Program-made: the position numbers and the translations under genes
Origin: Pseudolactococcus sp041800635
Lineage (GTDB): Bacteria > Bacillota > Bacilli > Lactobacillales > Streptococcaceae
Reading direction: 5' to 3'
Length of the DNA: 64,000 bases
NCBI GenBank assembly: GCA_047833645.1
Contig: CP181259.1
Location: 1,302,001-1,366,000, forward strand
Shown here: in pieces, positions 61,832 to 64,000 of the stretch
Layout: each line of letters starts with the position of its first letter
How positions within the stretch are numbered: position 1 is the stretch's first letter
The notes under the pieces: model-generated
What the model was told of the DNA's origin: nothing
Seen by the model: the letters and a program-made list of their open reading frames with translations, nothing else
The model's database searches: none

Positions 61832-61853
61832 GTGTGGCAAATCTGTGGCAAAA
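61832..61853 (+). promoter_or_regulatory. Arm-type repeats after the integrase fragment
   Basis: Two GTGGCAAA repeats 11 bp apart follow the integrase stop, analogous to the TGGGACAAA pair of the tRNA-Lys element. The core att site of this lost element is not obvious. Confidence 0.5.
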
Positions 61854-61857
61854 CATA

Positions 61858-61895
61858 AGAAAAAGGCTTGTCCATATTGGACAAACCCTTTATTT
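61858..61895 (+). terminator. Terminator after the integrase fragment
   Basis: GGCTTGTCC-ATATT-GGACAAACC with flanking A and T runs. Confidence 0.75.
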
Positions 61896-61910
61896 TCAAG
61901 CTTATATAAC

Positions 61911-62136
61911 CTAATTAAGCTTTACCAGCTGATTAGAATAGGATGTTGCATGTTTTACTACGTCTTTTTCATAGAGTTTCACTAATTCGTCAAAATTTGG
62001 GTGCTGTTGTTTGAACGTATCATTATCAATGATAACAACATTTTATTTTGTGATAAAAGAAGCTGAATGTTTTTAGGCGAATAGTTGTGAAGTTTGCCCA
62101 TAGCTTTTAAAAATGTTGCATACTGATCAGATTGTA
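61911..62136 (-). pseudogene. LtrC/ArdC-like conjugation protein remnant, cut by IS5 copy D
   Basis: On the minus strand one frame reads SDQYATFLKAMGKLHNYSPK then NIQLLLSQNK, matching the N-terminal HNYS region of ArdC/LtrC-like ssDNA-binding proteins. A second frame gives DNDTFKQQHPNFDELVKLYEK, ending at TAG 61911. The frame change and the IS5 insertion at 62137 leave only debris. It suggests that a conjugative element was once here. Confidence 0.55.
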
Positions 62137-63335
62137 GGGCACCTCTAATAACTACCAATTAATTCACCTCTAAATGAAATTAGAAAAAAACACAGAAAAC
62201 TAAGCATAGTCTACTGTGTTTTTCTTTATGTTACAGACGCCACTTGACTGTTTATTCTTAATTTAGACAGATTACCTCCATGTTTTGAGATTTAAACGTT
62301 TAACTTGTTCGTACCTCAATAAGTTATAAGTCAGATTTGTAAGGTCAGTATTTAAAACAGCTCGATCGAATCCAATAGAACGTAAACTAGAACCATGCAT
62401 TGAATTTTCAACAAAGCCAAATACATGTTCAATACGGACACGTATTTTCGAAATGATTTTATTAAACATTTTATCATCTGCCTAAGAGATTTACAACGTG
62501 TGTTTTTAAGACAGGTAAAAAGTTCAGCACCTTTAGGTGTTGCTTGATTTTGATAAGCTGAGTCTGCTAAGGTGATCTCATCGGGATCAACAAGAACGCC
62601 TATTACTTGAGAATCATGCACATTTGCAGGCGTTGTTTGATAATTCTTTACGAATTTTGATTTGGTATCTATAGCAATATGATTTTTGTAGCCATAGTGT
62701 CTCTCATTACCTTTAATTGTCCAGCGAGCAGCTGTATCCTTCTGTGCTCTTTTGTTCTTCGTCCAATTCACTGGTACCCTATTTGCTTTAATCAATTCAT
62801 TTTCGTCTTTTGGATTACGTTGTTTAGGCGCCTCTATGAATGTTGCATCAACAATCTGTCCTTTATGAGCGATCATCCCTTGTGATTCAAGTTTTTCTTG
62901 AAAGGCAGAAAAAAGCCAGTTTCCTCTATTAGATTTTGATAGCTGATTTCTAAAGTTCCAGATAGTCTTTGCGTCTGGTACCTTGTCATCAATCTTAAGG
63001 AATCTTCTAAACGAAATCCGGTCAATCATTTGATATTCCATTGCATCATCAGATAGATTGTATAAGCGTTGTAAAATTAGAATTTTCAACATTAAAACAA
63101 GGTCATAGGGCGGTCTACCACCATGAGATTTGTTTTTTAAATCATACTTAAAAATCCGGTTAAGAGTTGGGCGAAAACACTCGAAATCAACCACTTTTTC
63201 TAGCCGCTCAAGAGGGTCTCCTTTTAAACTTAATTTTTCAAGATAGTCGCTATCTCCAAATAAATTCATCTTCAATACATCGTTAGCTTATTTTTAATCT
63301 ATTATACCTCTTTTCATACGTTTTTAGAGGTACCC
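62137..63335 (-). mobile_element. IS5-family element, copy D, full length
   Basis: 1199 bp, same ends as copy A except one change near the right end (AGAGGTACCC). Flanks differ (TGTA on the left, TTAA on the right), so there is no clean target duplication; the flank was probably rearranged after insertion. Confidence 0.9.
62272..63269 (-). pseudogene. IS5-family transposase of copy D, frameshifted
   Basis: Same layout as copy A: intact N-terminal and first two catalytic Asp regions from ATG 63269, then the same single-base loss at CTCTTAGGCAGA, leaving the Glu block (IISKIRVRIEHVFGF) in another frame (62272-62469). Few substitutions separate it from copy A (for example VDFECF for VDFKYF). 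Confidence 0.85.
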
Positions 63336-63355
63336 TTAAGTGTAATAGGAATAAA

Positions 63356-63796
63356 TTATTCATAAAAATAATCTGTTTCGCAATAGGGTGTCATACCAAA
63401 TTTATCTGATATGATACTATTAAATTCATCTATGATAAAACCGTCAAGGTGGTATGGCAGGTTTAGGCTGTTAATGATTTGTTGGTAATTTGTGTCTGTT
63501 GTGAAGTCGTATTTGTCATCTAGCATTTTCATGACTTCACGAATCATGTATTTATTTGCTTCAAACTCTAAGTTATCGTTTTGAAAATGATTAGTGATAT
63601 ATTTGTCGCCATCTTTATTTAGAAAGTGTGCAGTTTCGTGTAATAAAGTAAGTGATGTCTCTATTTCATTTAATCTTTCATCAATAAAAAGAATGGGTTT
63701 ATCATTCTCGATTGCGAAGAAACCGTTTCCGTCAAAATAATCATATTCTATATCTATGCCTAATTCTTTTATTTTTCTGATGATTTTTTTGAGCAT
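63356..63796 (-). CDS. ImmA/IrrE-type metallopeptidase
   Basis: A 146-residue protein with the zinc motif LLHETAHFLNKDGD (HExxH) and a downstream Glu in NLEFEANKYMI. ImmA-type proteases cleave XRE repressors of integrative elements after DNA damage. It begins one base past the stop of the XRE gene upstream, so the two form the induction switch of an element extending beyond the window. Confidence 0.88.
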   Translation of the reverse strand: MLKKIIRKIKELGIDIEYDYFDGNGFFAIENDKPILFIDERLNEIETSLTLLHETAHFLNKDGDKYITNHFQNDNLEFEANKYMIREVMKMLDDKYDFTTDTNYQQIINSLNLPYHLDGFIIDEFNSIISDKFGMTPYCETDYFYE

Positions 63797-63797
63797 A

Positions 63798-64000
63798 CTA
63801 TTTATTTTCTTTTTGCTCTCGTTCTCGTTGTCTTCTCTTTAGAATCTCTCTTATAGTTTCTCGGTCAGAATCAGTAATTGGTTTTCCGTCAAATGACTTT
63901 ACTGTATCAAGTGTCTTATTTAGATCAGTTTCTAAATTTTTACTTTTGATATCAGTATTTCCTAAAAGATAATCTGTTGAGACATTGAAAAAATCAGCAA
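63798..64000 (-). CDS. XRE-family repressor, C-terminal part (start beyond window)
   Basis: The minus-strand frame from the window edge reads ADFFNVSTDYLLGNTDIKSK (the end of an XRE helix-turn-helix, with the typical FNVSTDYLLG) followed by a charged tail KRRQREREQKENK and TAG at 63798-63800. Partner of the ImmA/IrrE peptidase. Confidence 0.85.
   Translation of the reverse strand, partial: ADFFNVSTDYLLGNTDIKSKNLETDLNKTLDTVKSFDGKPITDSDRETIREILKRRQREREQKENK

Overview
The window looks like a low-GC Gram-positive chromosome, most likely Lactococcus or a close relative. The evidence is a housekeeping set with streptococcal/lactococcal gene order (araT-recO, trpS behind a T-box, uppS-cdsA-dxr-rseP-proS, yajC, plsX) combined with a Lactococcus-type lac operon lacABCDFEGX whose predicted protein lengths match the known lactococcal ones. 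The species cannot be fixed from sequence alone. The chromosome is heavily invaded: two full and two half copies of one IS5-family element, one full and one partial IS982-family element, an IS1202-like element with a 26-bp target duplication, IS6-family end remnants and pieces of at least two integrases.

Layout. 1-2.4 kb: plsX (cut by the window edge) with an IS1202-like element just upstream. 2.5-8.6 kb: DUF915-type hydrolase, azoreductase, a dehydratase/hydrolase fusion broken by an amber codon, a HAD phosphatase and an ABC-F ATPase. 8.8-9.2 kb: decayed bacteriocin gene plus a small membrane protein. 9.2-14.5 kb: Trp T-box, trpS, HD hydrolase, GDPD, recO, araT. 14.5-18.8 kb: a monooxygenase behind a palindromic operator, a secreted/membrane protein pair, and a fic gene split by IS5 copy A. 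18.85-27.76 kb: an 8.9-kb integrative element in the 3' end of tRNA-Lys. 27.8-28.5 kb: 103-bp repeats and a 6S-like RNA candidate. 28.5-38.8 kb: envelope and translation housekeeping genes. 39-42 kb: a two-gene PHP/SMC-like ATPase system between IS6-type ends. 42-51.9 kb: plasmid-like island with a type I restriction-modification system and a Lactobacillus-like ABC exporter segment, bracketed by inverted half-copies of the IS5 element. 51.9-60.9 kb: lactose/tagatose-6-phosphate operon. 60.9-64 kb: debris of another integrated element, with a HAD-integrase chimera, an LtrC/ArdC-like remnant, IS5 copy D, ImmA/IrrE and an XRE regulator.

The most interesting part is the tRNA-Lys element. It carries an integrase, a DUF3173 excisionase-like protein, an HUH plus P-loop helicase (CRESS-like) Rep with an iteron origin, an XRE repressor with a lone nucleotidyltransferase, and a retron. 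The retron consists of a reverse transcriptase with NAxxH, YADD and VTG motifs, a structured msr-msd region with a1/a2 complementarity and a TTAGC branch-site motif, and an upstream phosphoribosyltransferase-like protein that is the probable effector. The second candidate defence module is the PHP-ATPase gene coupled to a small acidic protein at 39.3-41.8 kb. With the type I R-M system, the window holds three probable anti-phage systems, all on acquired DNA.
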